From Burkholderia ubonensis subsp. mesacidophila (GTDB lineage: Bacteria; Pseudomonadota; Gammaproteobacteria; Burkholderiales; Burkholderiaceae), in contig NZ_CP020738.1 in the NCBI RefSeq assembly GCF_002097715.1, positions 558,001 through 622,000 on the forward strand: DNA of 64,000 nt. The letters run 5' to 3'. Positions within the stretch are counted from its first letter, which is position 1. The number at the start of each line of letters is the position of its first letter. Position numbers and translations under genes: made by a program. This document shows, in pieces, positions 26,976 to 35,188 of the stretch. The notes under the pieces were generated by a model, which was not told the DNA's origin, searched no databases, and saw only the letters and a program-made list of their open reading frames with translations.

Positions 26976-27224
26976 CCGCGTCCGGAAGGGCGGCGCGCCC
27001 CTTGAAGCGCGCCGTTTCGCAGGGATTTTTGCATCGCCTTGTGTCGTAACCGAACCCGGATACGTTGAGATACAAAGCATTCGACCCGTTCGGATATAAC
27101 GTCGGTGAAGCGATTCGCGAGACGGCGCCGGCTCATCGGCGCCGGTTTCGCGAACGAAGTTTCCAGTGCGCCCGCGCCGTCGCAGCGGGCACTTTCCTCA
27201 GCGACCCACAATGGAGAACGAGTC

Positions 27225-28268
27225 ATGCCTGACACCGTGAACACCCGACGCCGCCTGATCCTGGGCACGACGCTGGCCGGCCTGAGCCTGGCGGATCTGG
27301 GATTCGGCAACCTCGCCCGCGCGGAAACGCCGACCGCTGCGTCGACGACGAAGCGCGCAGCCGGCGGCGCGTCGTTCGGCGCGATCCACCAGATCGACGC
27401 GGGCGTGCTCAACGTCGGGTATGCGGACGTGGGGCCGAAGCACGGCCCCGTCGTGTTCCTGCTGCACGGCTGGCCCTACGACATCCACAGCTACGCCGAA
27501 GTCGCGCCGCTGCTCGCGGCGGCCAGCTATCGCGTGATCGTCCCGTACCTGCGCGGCTACGGCTCGACGACGTTCCGCTCGGCCGACACGCCGCGCAACG
27601 GCCAGCAGGCGGTGACGGCCGTCGACATCGTCGCGCTGATGGACGCGCTGAAGATCGACCAGGCCGTGTTCGGCGGCTACGACTGGGGCGCGCGCACGGC
27701 CGACATCATCGCGGCGCTGTGGCCGCAGCGCGTGAAGGCGCTGGTGTCGGTGAGCGGCTACCTGATCGGCAGCCAGGAGGCGAACCGCAAGCCGCTGCCG
27801 CCGCAGGCCGAATTCCAGTGGTGGTATCAGTTCTATTTCTCGACCGAGCGCGGCGCGCTCGGCTACACGGAGAACCGCGACGCGTTCAACAAGCTGATCT
27901 GGCAGCTCGCGTCGCCGAAATGGCAGTTCGACGACGCGACCTATGCGCGCTCGGCAGAATCGTTCCGGAATCCGGATCATGTGGCCGTCGTGATCCACAA
28001 CTACCGCTGGCGTCTCGGGCTCGCGAAGGGCGACGCGCAATACGACGACATCGAGCGCCGTCTCGCGGCCGGGCCCGCGATCACGGTGCCGACGATCACG
28101 ATGGAGGGCGACGCGAACGGCGCGCCGCATCCGGAGCCGGCCGCGTACGCGAAGAAGTTCACCGGCAAATACCAGCATCGGACGATCAGCGGCGGCATCG
28201 GCCACAACCTGCCGCAGGAGGCGCCGCAGGCGTTCGCCGATGCGATCCTGCAAGTGGAGCATCTGTGA
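27225..28268 (+). CDS. Exported alpha/beta hydrolase (epoxide hydrolase/dehalogenase-like)
   Basis: A 347-residue exported hydrolase. The signal segment NTRRRLILGTTLAGLSLADL has twin Arg. Core motifs: VVFLLHGWPYDIHSYAEVAP (oxyanion HGWP) and VFGGYDWGARTADIIAALWP, where Asp153 replaces the usual Ser as nucleophile, as in soluble epoxide hydrolases and haloalkane dehalogenases. The catalytic His is in SGGIGHNLPQEAPQAF. The start ATG at 27225 has GGAGAA upstream. Its stop overlaps the start of the cytochrome P460 gene (TGATG), so translation is coupled. Substrate unknown. Confidence 0.87.
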   Translation: MPDTVNTRRRLILGTTLAGLSLADLGFGNLARAETPTAASTTKRAAGGASFGAIHQIDAGVLNVGYADVGPKHGPVVFLLHGWPYDIHSYAEVAPLLAAASYRVIVPYLRGYGSTTFRSADTPRNGQQAVTAVDIVALMDALKIDQAVFGGYDWGARTADIIAALWPQRVKALVSVSGYLIGSQEANRKPLPPQAEFQWWYQFYFSTERGALGYTENRDAFNKLIWQLASPKWQFDDATYARSAESFRNPDHVAVVIHNYRWRLGLAKGDAQYDDIERRLAAGPAITVPTITMEGDANGAPHPEPAAYAKKFTGKYQHRTISGGIGHNLPQEAPQAFADAILQVEHL

Positions 28269-28804
28269 TGCGGGCGGGAACGGACATCCGGCGGCGCGTG
28301 GCGGGCCGCGTGGTCGTCGCGGGCGCGTTGCTGCTCGGCGCTCTGTCGGCGAGCGGCCCGGCCGCGTTCGCGGAGCAGCAGAAGCCGGCCGCGTCGCCGA
28401 TCTACGGCGTGACGATTCCACCCGGCTACCGGAAATGGGAAATGGTCGCGCCGGCCGAGGAAGCCGCGCCGCTCGACGAATTGCGCGTGGTGCTCGGCAA
28501 TCCGGTCGCGATCCGCGCGCTCGAGCAGGCGACGCTGCCGTTTCCGGACGGCACGATCCTCGTCAAGCTGGCGTACAAGCGCAAGCAGTCGGAGGCATTC
28601 CCGCCGGCGACGGTGCCGGGGCAGGCGACGACCGTGCAGGTGATGGTGAAGGACTCGCGCCGCTACGCGGCGACCGGCGGCTGGGGCTTCGGGCGCTTCA
28701 TCAACGGCGTGCCGGCGGATATCGGTCAGCATCAGACCTGCTTCGCGTGTCATCAGGCGCGGGTGAAGGACCGCGATTACGTGTTCACGCGGCTCGCGCC
28801 GTGA
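28268..28804 (+). CDS. Cytochrome P460 family protein
   Basis: A 178-residue exported c-type haem protein. The signal peptide is GRVVVAGALLLGALSASGPA, and the haem site CFACH (Cys158, Cys161, His162) lies near the C-terminus, as in cytochrome P460. The middle carries LDELRVVLGNPVAIRALEQA and LPFPDGTILVKLAYKRK, typical of the P460 fold. P460 proteins oxidise hydroxylamine or detoxify nitric oxide, or act as periplasmic redox proteins. Overlap with the hydrolase stop is unusual for the family and suggests a joint periplasmic pathway. Confidence 0.87.
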   Translation: MRAGTDIRRRVAGRVVVAGALLLGALSASGPAAFAEQQKPAASPIYGVTIPPGYRKWEMVAPAEEAAPLDELRVVLGNPVAIRALEQATLPFPDGTILVKLAYKRKQSEAFPPATVPGQATTVQVMVKDSRRYAATGGWGFGRFINGVPADIGQHQTCFACHQARVKDRDYVFTRLAP

Positions 28805-28900
28805 CGCCGTGACGCGATGTGCGAACGAAGGGCGTGCCGCTTGCGGCACGTTCATGCCATCTTCGTGGATTTCCGTGGGCGTCGCTGGCCGACGGCGGAT

Positions 28901-29128
28901 TCAACCCGTCGATGCAACGAATTGATGAAATCGCTCAGCTGGTGTATCGAAGTCTGGCGCCTTCGCCGTCGCGTTGTCGTACCGCCCCTCTTCGATCATC
29001 CCGCCCATCGCCTGAAGATATGCGGGGCCGATGATCATCTTGAAGCCTTCGTGGTTCGACACCAGGGCGACCTCGAACATCTGCATCGCGATCCCCGCGC
29101 GCTCGATCGCCGCGTGAGCCTGCTCCAT
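28901..29128 (-). CDS. Small hypothetical protein
   Basis: A 75-residue protein of unknown function. HAAIERAGIAMQMFEVALVS at the N-terminus is helical, GFKMIIGPAYLQAMGGMIEE follows, and the tail is polar. A GAGAGAAA sequence lies just before the ATG, and codon use is moderately biased. It is convergent with the P460 operon and divergent from the SDR gene at 29371. It could be spurious, but the residue pattern is protein-like. Confidence 0.45.
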   Translation of the reverse strand: MEQAHAAIERAGIAMQMFEVALVSNHEGFKMIIGPAYLQAMGGMIEEGRYDNATAKAPDFDTPAERFHQFVASTG

Positions 29129-29370
29129 GCGTTTCTCTCGTTAGTGAGGCTGCACGGGAACTGTACCGACGTGCGATGCAGCCACTGAACGCCGAGGTGC
29201 GTTAGTCACCCGTTCGGATTGGTTGGCGTTTTTTGAGGGATATACGACCTTTGCGCCATTCGCTTCAAGTTCCATACTTCGCGTGGAAGATCAAGCAGGG
29301 AACAGCGCACAAACGCGATTGCGTTTTGAGCTTTCGGCCTGATCAATCACAACTTGGAAAGGAATCGAAG

Positions 29371-30117
29371 ATGAGGCTCAAGAACAAGTCGGTTTTGATC
29401 ACGGGTGGTACCAGCGGCATCGGTCTTGCAACCGCCAGGCTGTTCATCGCAGAGGGCGCCCGAGTGGCGGTCACGGGTCGCGATGATGCCGTATTTGAGC
29501 GTGTGAAGGCCGAGCTTGGCGAGAATGCGGTCGTTCTCAAGGGCGACGTACGTTCGATCAAGGACATGCGAGCGATTGCCGCGCAGGTAAAAGAGAAGTT
29601 CGGCGGCTTGGATGTCGTGTTCGCCAACGCCGGCTGGGCTTTCCCGTCCGCACTCAACGACATCGACGACCAACTCTATGACGAGATCATGGACATCAAC
29701 GTCAAGGGCGTGGTGATCACGCTTCAGGCGGTGCTGCCGGACTTGCGGGAGGGCGCCTCAGTCATTCTCAATACATCGTTCGTCGCGCAGACCGGCAAGC
29801 ATGGCATCTCGTTGACTGCGGCGGCGAAGGCCGCCGTGCGATCGCTGGCCCGTAGCTGGTCCTACGAATTTCTCGGCCGGAAAATCCGCTTTAACGCGAT
29901 CGCCCCCGGCGCGATGAACACGCCTCTGATCAGCAAGTGGGGCATGCCCGACGAATGGGTTCGCGACCGTAAGGCCGAGTTCGCCGAAGCTATTCCGGTG
30001 GGCTACATGGGCAAGGCCGAGGACGTTGCCTACGCGGCACTCTATCTCGCTAGCGACGAATCGTCCTACGTCGTCGGCACCGAACTGATCGTCGATGGCG
30101 GTGCCTCGCAGCTTTAA
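29371..30117 (+). CDS. SDR family oxidoreductase lacking the catalytic Tyr
   Basis: A 248-residue short-chain dehydrogenase family protein. The cofactor loop LITGGTSGIGLATARLFIAE and the NAG motif (FANAGWAFPS) are intact, as is the Ser of the triad (ILNTS) and Lys in AAAKAAVRS. The Tyr is missing: in the usual YSATKAAV block this protein reads TAAAKAAV. C-terminal RFNAIAPGAMNTPL and SYVVGTELIVDGGASQL are standard. The start ATG at 29371 has GGAAAGGA upstream. It heads a lower-GC cluster with a PfpI-like and a SnoaL-like gene. Probably binds NAD(P); chemistry uncertain. Confidence 0.87.
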   Translation: MRLKNKSVLITGGTSGIGLATARLFIAEGARVAVTGRDDAVFERVKAELGENAVVLKGDVRSIKDMRAIAAQVKEKFGGLDVVFANAGWAFPSALNDIDDQLYDEIMDINVKGVVITLQAVLPDLREGASVILNTSFVAQTGKHGISLTAAAKAAVRSLARSWSYEFLGRKIRFNAIAPGAMNTPLISKWGMPDEWVRDRKAEFAEAIPVGYMGKAEDVAYAALYLASDESSYVVGTELIVDGGASQL

Positions 30118-30269
30118 GCCTGCGATTCCCGATTCCAGAGCCCGACACGTCATCCCGGCTCATCCACCTCTTGATCTCATGTCCGCCACGCTTTTCGTCG
30201 TGGTGTTTTTTCAATCCGGCCAACCTGGTTGTGCTTGCAGAGGGGGGCCAAGTGCAAGGAGAGATTAAC

Positions 30270-31124
30270 TTGACCGACCATAGAAAAAAAAACGCCTCTA
30301 GCGAGAAACTCACCAAAGCAGGTCATTCCCGCCGCGATGTCCTCAAGTTTGGAAGCGTCGCCACGCTCGGCGCCGTCATGGGGGGCGGAGCCTTGCTTGG
30401 TCACGCCACCCCTGTTTTTGCGCAGGCAGACAACAAGGGGGAGCTCGCTCCGAGTGATCCCCTCAATATTCTGATCGTGAATTACGATGGCGGTACGCTT
30501 CTTGATTTCGCTGGCCCCAGCGAGATTTTTCACCGGCTACCGAATACGAACGTTCGCTACGCGAGTCTCAATGGGGGCAACGTGACGCTTGAATTCGGGG
30601 TCGTCTATGGCAAGACCGAACGGTTGGCCGATATCGAGAAAACTGACCTGATCCTGGTTCCCGGCGGGTCTGATTTGTCGGTGCCGATGCGCCCGGAGTA
30701 TCAAGCTCAGATTCGGCGTCTGGCTGAAAGCGCCAAACACATTACGTCGGTTTGCAACGGATCGCTCGTGCTCGCCGCAACGGGCGTTCTCAAAGGTAAG
30801 CGAAGTGCCTGTCATTGGGCGTTCGTCAACAAGCTGTCTGAATATGGCGCCATCCCCGTTCCGGATCGCTTCGTGGAAGACGACCACGGCCGGTTCATGA
30901 GCGGCGGTGGCGTGACAGCGGGCATCGACTTCGCACTTCGCGTTGCGACGAAGCTACGCGGCCGACAGGCCGCGGAATTCACACAACTCGCGATCGAATA
31001 TGATCCCGCTCCGCCATTACATTCCGGTCATCCTCGAGATGCGCGTCCGGAGGTAATCGCGATGGTCGACAAAGAATTGCCCGGCGCATCCAGAGGTCTC
31101 GCACGAATCCCTGGCGTTCGCTGA
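30270..31124 (+). CDS. Exported DJ-1/PfpI family protein
   Basis: A 284-residue protein. The Tat signal HSRRDVLKFGSVATLGAVMG is followed by a DJ-1/PfpI domain: LNILIVNYDGGTLLDFAGPS at the start and SVCNGSLVLAATGVLKGKRS around the nucleophile Cys162, as in isonitrile hydratase and the non-HTH halves of GlxA regulators. The start chosen is TTG at 30270, seven bases after AAGGAGA; GTG at 30252 is an alternative. Its probable regulator (31816-32763, opposite strand) shares the same fold plus AraC. Activity (hydratase, glyoxalase or peptidase-like) unknown; periplasmic location is unusual for this fold. Confidence 0.85.
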   Translation: MTDHRKKNASSEKLTKAGHSRRDVLKFGSVATLGAVMGGGALLGHATPVFAQADNKGELAPSDPLNILIVNYDGGTLLDFAGPSEIFHRLPNTNVRYASLNGGNVTLEFGVVYGKTERLADIEKTDLILVPGGSDLSVPMRPEYQAQIRRLAESAKHITSVCNGSLVLAATGVLKGKRSACHWAFVNKLSEYGAIPVPDRFVEDDHGRFMSGGGVTAGIDFALRVATKLRGRQAAEFTQLAIEYDPAPPLHSGHPRDARPEVIAMVDKELPGASRGLARIPGVR

Positions 31125-31249
31125 AAAGCTTGCAGGCAATGTTGGCGAGGCCACGTGCGGGCCATGACGAAGGCCGCACCGACATAGCCTGCTCCACCTG
31201 CACACGGGTGCAGCCCTCTTCAATTCAAGCCACGATCGGAAGTCATAAG

Positions 31250-31732
31250 ATGCAACAGATTCGTTTTTGTACTGCGGCTCTCGCAGCCTGCGTCTCCTTT
31301 TTTGCCTTTGCGGCGCCGGCAACTGCCGGCGGTCTGCAACATCCGCCCGCTGCGGCCATCAAGGCCGAGAACGCGCGATGGGCAGAAGCCTTTGGGCGAG
31401 GGGACTACGAGGCGATAGGCCGCCTCTATACCAACGATGGCACACTCTTGCCGCCCGGCGGTGACAAAGTGACGGGGAGCAGCGCGATCGTCGAGTACTT
31501 CGCCAAGGGATATGCCGGATCAGCGCCTGGTACCGTATCGTTCAGCAATTACGAGTTCTACGGTAATGATCAGAGCGTGACGGAGGTTTCGGATGCGGAA
31601 ATCCGCGACCACGGTGGAAAGCTCAAATACCGCGGCAAGCAGATCCTCATCTTCCTGAAGCAGGACGGTGCCTGGAAGTTGCATCGAGACATGTGGAATG
31701 ATTACGCTCCCCTAAAATCCGACGGCCGTTGA
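31250..31732 (+). CDS. Exported SnoaL/DUF4440-like protein
   Basis: A 160-residue protein with a signal peptide (CTAALAACVSFFAFAAPATA) and one NTF2-like domain: IKAENARWAEAFGRGDYEAI then LYTNDGTLLPPGGDKVTGSS and YRGKQILIFLKQDGAWKLHR, typical of SnoaL/DUF4440 proteins. The start chosen is the ATG at 31250; in-frame sequence upstream is not part of the domain. It is the last gene of the SDR/PfpI/SnoaL series. These folds act as isomerases, hydrolases or simple binding proteins, so no function can be given. Confidence 0.82.
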   Translation: MQQIRFCTAALAACVSFFAFAAPATAGGLQHPPAAAIKAENARWAEAFGRGDYEAIGRLYTNDGTLLPPGGDKVTGSSAIVEYFAKGYAGSAPGTVSFSNYEFYGNDQSVTEVSDAEIRDHGGKLKYRGKQILIFLKQDGAWKLHRDMWNDYAPLKSDGR

Positions 31733-31815
31733 GCGTCCGATGAGAAGTCGATAATCACGTGCCGAAACACCAGTAAGTCGGCCGGCCCAGGGTGAGCTGA
31801 TGGGCCGTCTATCGA

Positions 31816-32763
31816 TCAGCCCTTACCGCTCAATCTGCTCTGGCGCCGGATCGATTGCGGCGGGTGTCCGTGCAATTTGACAAATGCCCGCCGCATCCGC
31901 TCCGGATCCGTGAATCCCACGGCCAGCGCAATCTGTTCGATGGGTTCGCTACCATCCTGCAGGCGCAGCCGCGCAGCTTCAACGCGCAAACGCTCGACCG
32001 CCTTGGCAGGCGTCTCACCGGTTTCTCGACGAAAGGCTCGTCCAAACTGTCGCAGACTTAATCTCGCCGCATCGGCGAGTCGTTCGACAGGTAGCGCTTC
32101 AGCCAAATGTTCTCTGGCAAAATTCAGCGCGATGCGGATACGATCCGATTCCGGCTCCATTTGCGACATCGCAGAGAATTGGGACTGGCCTCCCGGTCGA
32201 CGATACGGAACGACTAGAAGCCTGGAGACAGCGCGCGCAATTTCCGGCCCCATGTCTCTTTCGATCATGGCGAGCGCCAGATCTATTCCGGAGGCGATGC
32301 CCGCCGACGTCCAAATGCGGCCGTCCGCTATATAGATACTATCGCCCTCGACCTTGGTGAGCGGGAAGCGCGACTGCAATCGAGCCGCGTATTGCCAGTG
32401 CGTCGTGGCTCTCCGGCCGTCCAGCAAGCCGGTTTCCGCAAGCAAGAATGCCCCTGTACACACGCTTGCCACCCGCAAGGCTTTGGCGCTCAATTTCCTG
32501 GCAGCGGCGATGTTCTCCGATGCCTGCATCGGATCGATATCACCGCCCACGAAAACGACGGTGTCAAACGTGCGCCTCCCGATCGGCCTTGTCTCGATCG
32601 GAAGGCCCGAATTGCCGAGAACCGGGCCCCCAGGCTGCGAGATGACATGAAGATCATAGGGGGTATGGCCAGCGGCTGTCGCCACTTGATTAAAGGCCGA
32701 AAGTGGTCCGCCGAGATCAAGAACATCGTGCCCATGGCAGACGAAGAATCCAATTCGATGCAT
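31816..32763 (-). CDS. GlxA-type AraC-family transcriptional regulator
   Basis: A 315-residue regulator. The N-terminal DJ-1/PfpI-like domain (IGFFVCHGHDVLDLGGPLSA; ASVCTGAFLLAETGLLDGRR with its nucleophile-elbow Cys) is followed by a C-terminal AraC double HTH (LADAARLSLRQFGRAFRRET and IALAVGFTDPERMRRAFVKL). The start chosen is the ATG at 32763. It lies convergent to the SDR/PfpI/SnoaL genes and is the only regulator near them. The PfpI-like enzyme next door shares its sensor fold, which suggests a common ligand. Confidence 0.88.
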   Translation of the reverse strand: MHRIGFFVCHGHDVLDLGGPLSAFNQVATAAGHTPYDLHVISQPGGPVLGNSGLPIETRPIGRRTFDTVVFVGGDIDPMQASENIAAARKLSAKALRVASVCTGAFLLAETGLLDGRRATTHWQYAARLQSRFPLTKVEGDSIYIADGRIWTSAGIASGIDLALAMIERDMGPEIARAVSRLLVVPYRRPGGQSQFSAMSQMEPESDRIRIALNFAREHLAEALPVERLADAARLSLRQFGRAFRRETGETPAKAVERLRVEAARLRLQDGSEPIEQIALAVGFTDPERMRRAFVKLHGHPPQSIRRQSRLSGKG

Positions 32764-33118
32764 AGCGAACCAGTTGGCTGAAACCCAGGCAAAGGCGTAT
32801 TTTACGGAAAAACCTCGAATTGAGCCATTCGGCAACTGCGCCAAAGTGTCGCCTGATGGCCGAACGCCGACGGTCTGCCCCGCGTTCCCCGGAAGGCCGC
32901 GATGAACGCTCTTTTGCCGTCTCGGCGCAGCGCACGATTTTGTATCGCACTGTATCTACAGCCGTCCTGGAAAAACTGGCATGCACCCGGCCGCTGTTCC
33001 GGAAACATGCCGGATACGTTGGCGGGTTCTACTGTCGACATGCAGAAAACGTTCGAGATGCAACCTTGCATCGGATACCGAATGATCGATCTGCCCACTT
33101 CCTTTCAGGAGAACGCTC
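32764..33118. other. Intergenic region between regulator and DUF4148 gene
   Basis: About 355 bp without a convincing gene. It holds the upstream regions of both divergent neighbours. A TTTCAGGAG sequence at about 33103-33111 serves the DUF4148 start at 33119. No repeat was recognised. Confidence 0.35.
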
Positions 33119-33457
33119 ATGAACACCGCCCGAATCCTTGCCGCTGCCGCACTGGCCATCGTCCCCGCGCTGTCCTTCGCGGATGCCGGACACGGCCTCA
33201 CGCGCGCCGACGTGCGCGCCGAACTGGTTCGACTGGAGCAGGCCGGCTACAACCCGGCCCGCAGCGAACCGCACTACCCGGACGACGTTGCCGCCGCCAC
33301 GCTGCGGGTCGCACAGTCCGACCAGAACGGCCCGTCGAAGTCGGCCGGCGACAACGTGGCCGAAACGCCGTCGCCGGTCCGGCATCGCGACATGACGCAG
33401 GCGCGCGCCGTGCACCACGACGCAATCCCGTCCGATGACCTCTACGCGCATTCCTGA
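33119..33457 (+). CDS. DUF4148 secreted small protein (second copy)
   Basis: A 112-residue exported protein: signal peptide TARILAAAALAIVPALSFA, then the DUF4148 core GLTRADVRAELVRLEQAGYN and EPHYPDDVAAATLRVAQ, the same motif as the gene at 25045. An extra C-terminal tail of about 40 residues (including ARAVHHDAIPSDDLYAHS) is not part of the core. The start ATG follows CAGGAG. It is followed by an exported alpha/beta hydrolase gene after 93 bp. Function unknown. Confidence 0.87.
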   Translation: MNTARILAAAALAIVPALSFADAGHGLTRADVRAELVRLEQAGYNPARSEPHYPDDVAAATLRVAQSDQNGPSKSAGDNVAETPSPVRHRDMTQARAVHHDAIPSDDLYAHS

Positions 33458-33550
33458 TCCGTTGCCGTGCCGCCGCCTTCGCCACATCCCGACAGCGCGG
33501 CGGCAATCGCAGGACTTCACGTGAACAACACGACAGAAAGGAGCATGACG

Positions 33551-34342
33551 ATGATTCGTTCGATGAAACGGGTTCTGGTATCCGCCGCGGTGCTCGGCGG
33601 ACTGTTCGGCACAGCGGCGGCCCATGCCGCGCCGCAGGCCGACCTGAAGGGCACCAATGTCGTCCTGGTACACGGCGCGTTCGCCGACGGTTCGAGCTGG
33701 AACCGGGTGATTCCGCTGCTCGAGGCGCGCGGCCTGCACGTCGTGTCCGTGCAGAACCCGCTGAGCTCGCTCGCCGACGACGCGGCCGCGGCCAAACGCG
33801 TGATCGACCTGCAGCAGGGGCCGGTCGTGCTGGTCGGCCATTCGTGGGCCGGCGTCGTGATCAGCGAAGCCGGCAACGACGACAAGGTGAAGTCGCTCGT
33901 CTACGTCGCGGCGTTCGCGCCCGACAATGGCCAATCGATCGCGGACGTCACGCAGGGCCTGCCGCCGCCGGCGTGGGCGGGCGAGCTGCGCAAGGACGCG
34001 GCCGGCTTCGCACGGCTGTCGGACCAGGCTATCGCGCAGGACTTCGCGCCCGATCTGCCGCCGGTGCAGCAGCGCATCGTGGCGGCGACGCAGGGGCCGT
34101 GGTTCGGCGGCTGCATCGACGAGAAGGTCGCGCAGGCCGCGTGGCACGCGAAGCCGTCGTCCTACGTCGTCGCGACGCAGGACCGGATGATCGACCCGAC
34201 GCTGCAGGAAACGATGGCGAAGCGCATCGGCGCGACGGTGACGCGCGTGAACGGCAGCCATGTCGCGATGCTGAGCCAGCCGAAGGCCGTGGCCGACGCG
34301 ATCATCGCGGCCGCGCAGCGCGTGCGTCAGGACGCGCACTGA
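33551..34342 (+). CDS. Exported alpha/beta hydrolase (Ser nucleophile)
   Basis: A 263-residue hydrolase with a signal peptide (KRVLVSAAVLGGLFGTAAAH) and an alpha/beta core: VVLVHGAFADGSSWNRVIPL, then the nucleophile elbow VLVGHSWAGVVISEAG (Ser in GHSWAG), and a C-terminal His in VNGSHVAMLSQPKAVADAI. This is the EstC/salicylic-acid-binding-protein-like esterase branch. Two ATGs lie close together; the one at 33551 has better spacing from AAAGGAGC. It is probably cotranscribed with the DUF4148 gene. Substrate unknown. Confidence 0.85.
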   Translation: MIRSMKRVLVSAAVLGGLFGTAAAHAAPQADLKGTNVVLVHGAFADGSSWNRVIPLLEARGLHVVSVQNPLSSLADDAAAAKRVIDLQQGPVVLVGHSWAGVVISEAGNDDKVKSLVYVAAFAPDNGQSIADVTQGLPPPAWAGELRKDAAGFARLSDQAIAQDFAPDLPPVQQRIVAATQGPWFGGCIDEKVAQAAWHAKPSSYVVATQDRMIDPTLQETMAKRIGATVTRVNGSHVAMLSQPKAVADAIIAAAQRVRQDAH

Positions 34343-34683
34343 GCGAACGCGGCGCCGCCGCGCGCGGGGCGCGGCGGCCCATCGACCTCGTTTTGCGACG
34401 CACTGCGTATCGACGATCCTCCATCTGAATCCCGCATCGACACCTCGGCATCGCAGCGCCGGCGTGCTCCATCACTTCCCTCGCCGAACCCGACCTGGCC
34501 GCCCGCACGATAGCGGGCGTTCGCGTTTGCATTTCGCGCGGCCCTGATTTGGAAATGAGTTTTTATTGGTTCTGCTTCGCGTGCCGCGCTCGCATAGTGG
34601 CACTGACGGCTATAGACAGCAGGCAAGCTGCACCGGCCGCCTTTCCCGGTTTATCGGATCGAACGAATCGACAAGGAAGCGTC
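34343..34683. other. Intergenic region upstream of the sulfur cluster
   Basis: About 340 bp without a gene. It contains the hairpin at 34354-34378. The part after 34540 is more AT-rich (GGAAATGAGTTTTTATTGGT) and probably carries the promoter of the rhodanese/SAT/XRE unit. Confidence 0.4.
34354..34378 (+). terminator. GC-rich hairpin after hydrolase gene
   Basis: A perfect 10-bp stem GCCGCCGCGC/GCGCGGCGGC with loop GCGGG begins 11 bp after the hydrolase stop. It has no U-tract, so it may act with Rho or protect the transcript end. Confidence 0.45.
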
Positions 34684-35154
34684 ATGACGTTTGCATTGGA
34701 AGAACGAACCGCTGCGCAACAGGCGCTCGAAGACGCCCGCGCGGCGGCCACGGCGGCCGGCACGCCCTACGCGGGCGGCGTGGCCCCGGAAGTCGCGTGG
34801 GCCTTGTTCAAGGCCGGCGACGCGTTGCTGGTCGACGTGCGCACCGCGGAGGAACGCAAATTCGTCGGCCACGTGCCGGACTCGCTGCACGTGCCTTGGG
34901 CGACGGGCACGAGCCTGACGCGCAACCCGCGCTTCGTGCGCGAGCTGGAAGCGAAGACCGGCAAGGACGCGCGGGTCCTGCTGCTGTGCCGCAGCGGTAA
35001 CCGTTCGGCGCAGGCCGCGGAAGCGGCGGCGAAAGCGGGTTTCACGCAGGTGTTCAACGTCCTCGAAGGATTCGAGGGCGACCTGGACGCGAAGCAGCGC
35101 CGCGGCGGCCAGAACGGCTGGCGCTTTCGCGGCCTGCCGTGGGCGCAGGACTGA
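34684..35154 (+). CDS. Rhodanese-like sulfurtransferase
   Basis: A 156-residue single-domain rhodanese. Active-site loop LLLCRSGNRSAQAAEAAA contains the persulfide-forming Cys102 in a six-residue CRSGNR loop, the size used for sulfane sulfur. Upstream, LLVDVRTAEERKFVGHVPDS is the typical Asp-Val-Arg strand. The C-terminal RGGQNGWRFRGLPWAQD is shared with rhodaneses found near family 2A encapsulins. The ATG at 34684 has CAAGGAAG upstream. A serine acetyltransferase follows after 34 bp, and the encapsulin/cysteine desulfurase pair lies 2.6 kb downstream: these proteins probably handle the same persulfide pool. Confidence 0.88.
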   Translation: MTFALEERTAAQQALEDARAAATAAGTPYAGGVAPEVAWALFKAGDALLVDVRTAEERKFVGHVPDSLHVPWATGTSLTRNPRFVRELEAKTGKDARVLLLCRSGNRSAQAAEAAAKAGFTQVFNVLEGFEGDLDAKQRRGGQNGWRFRGLPWAQD

Positions 35155-35188
35155 TGCATAGGCGGGCGGGGAACGGGGAGAAGCAACA

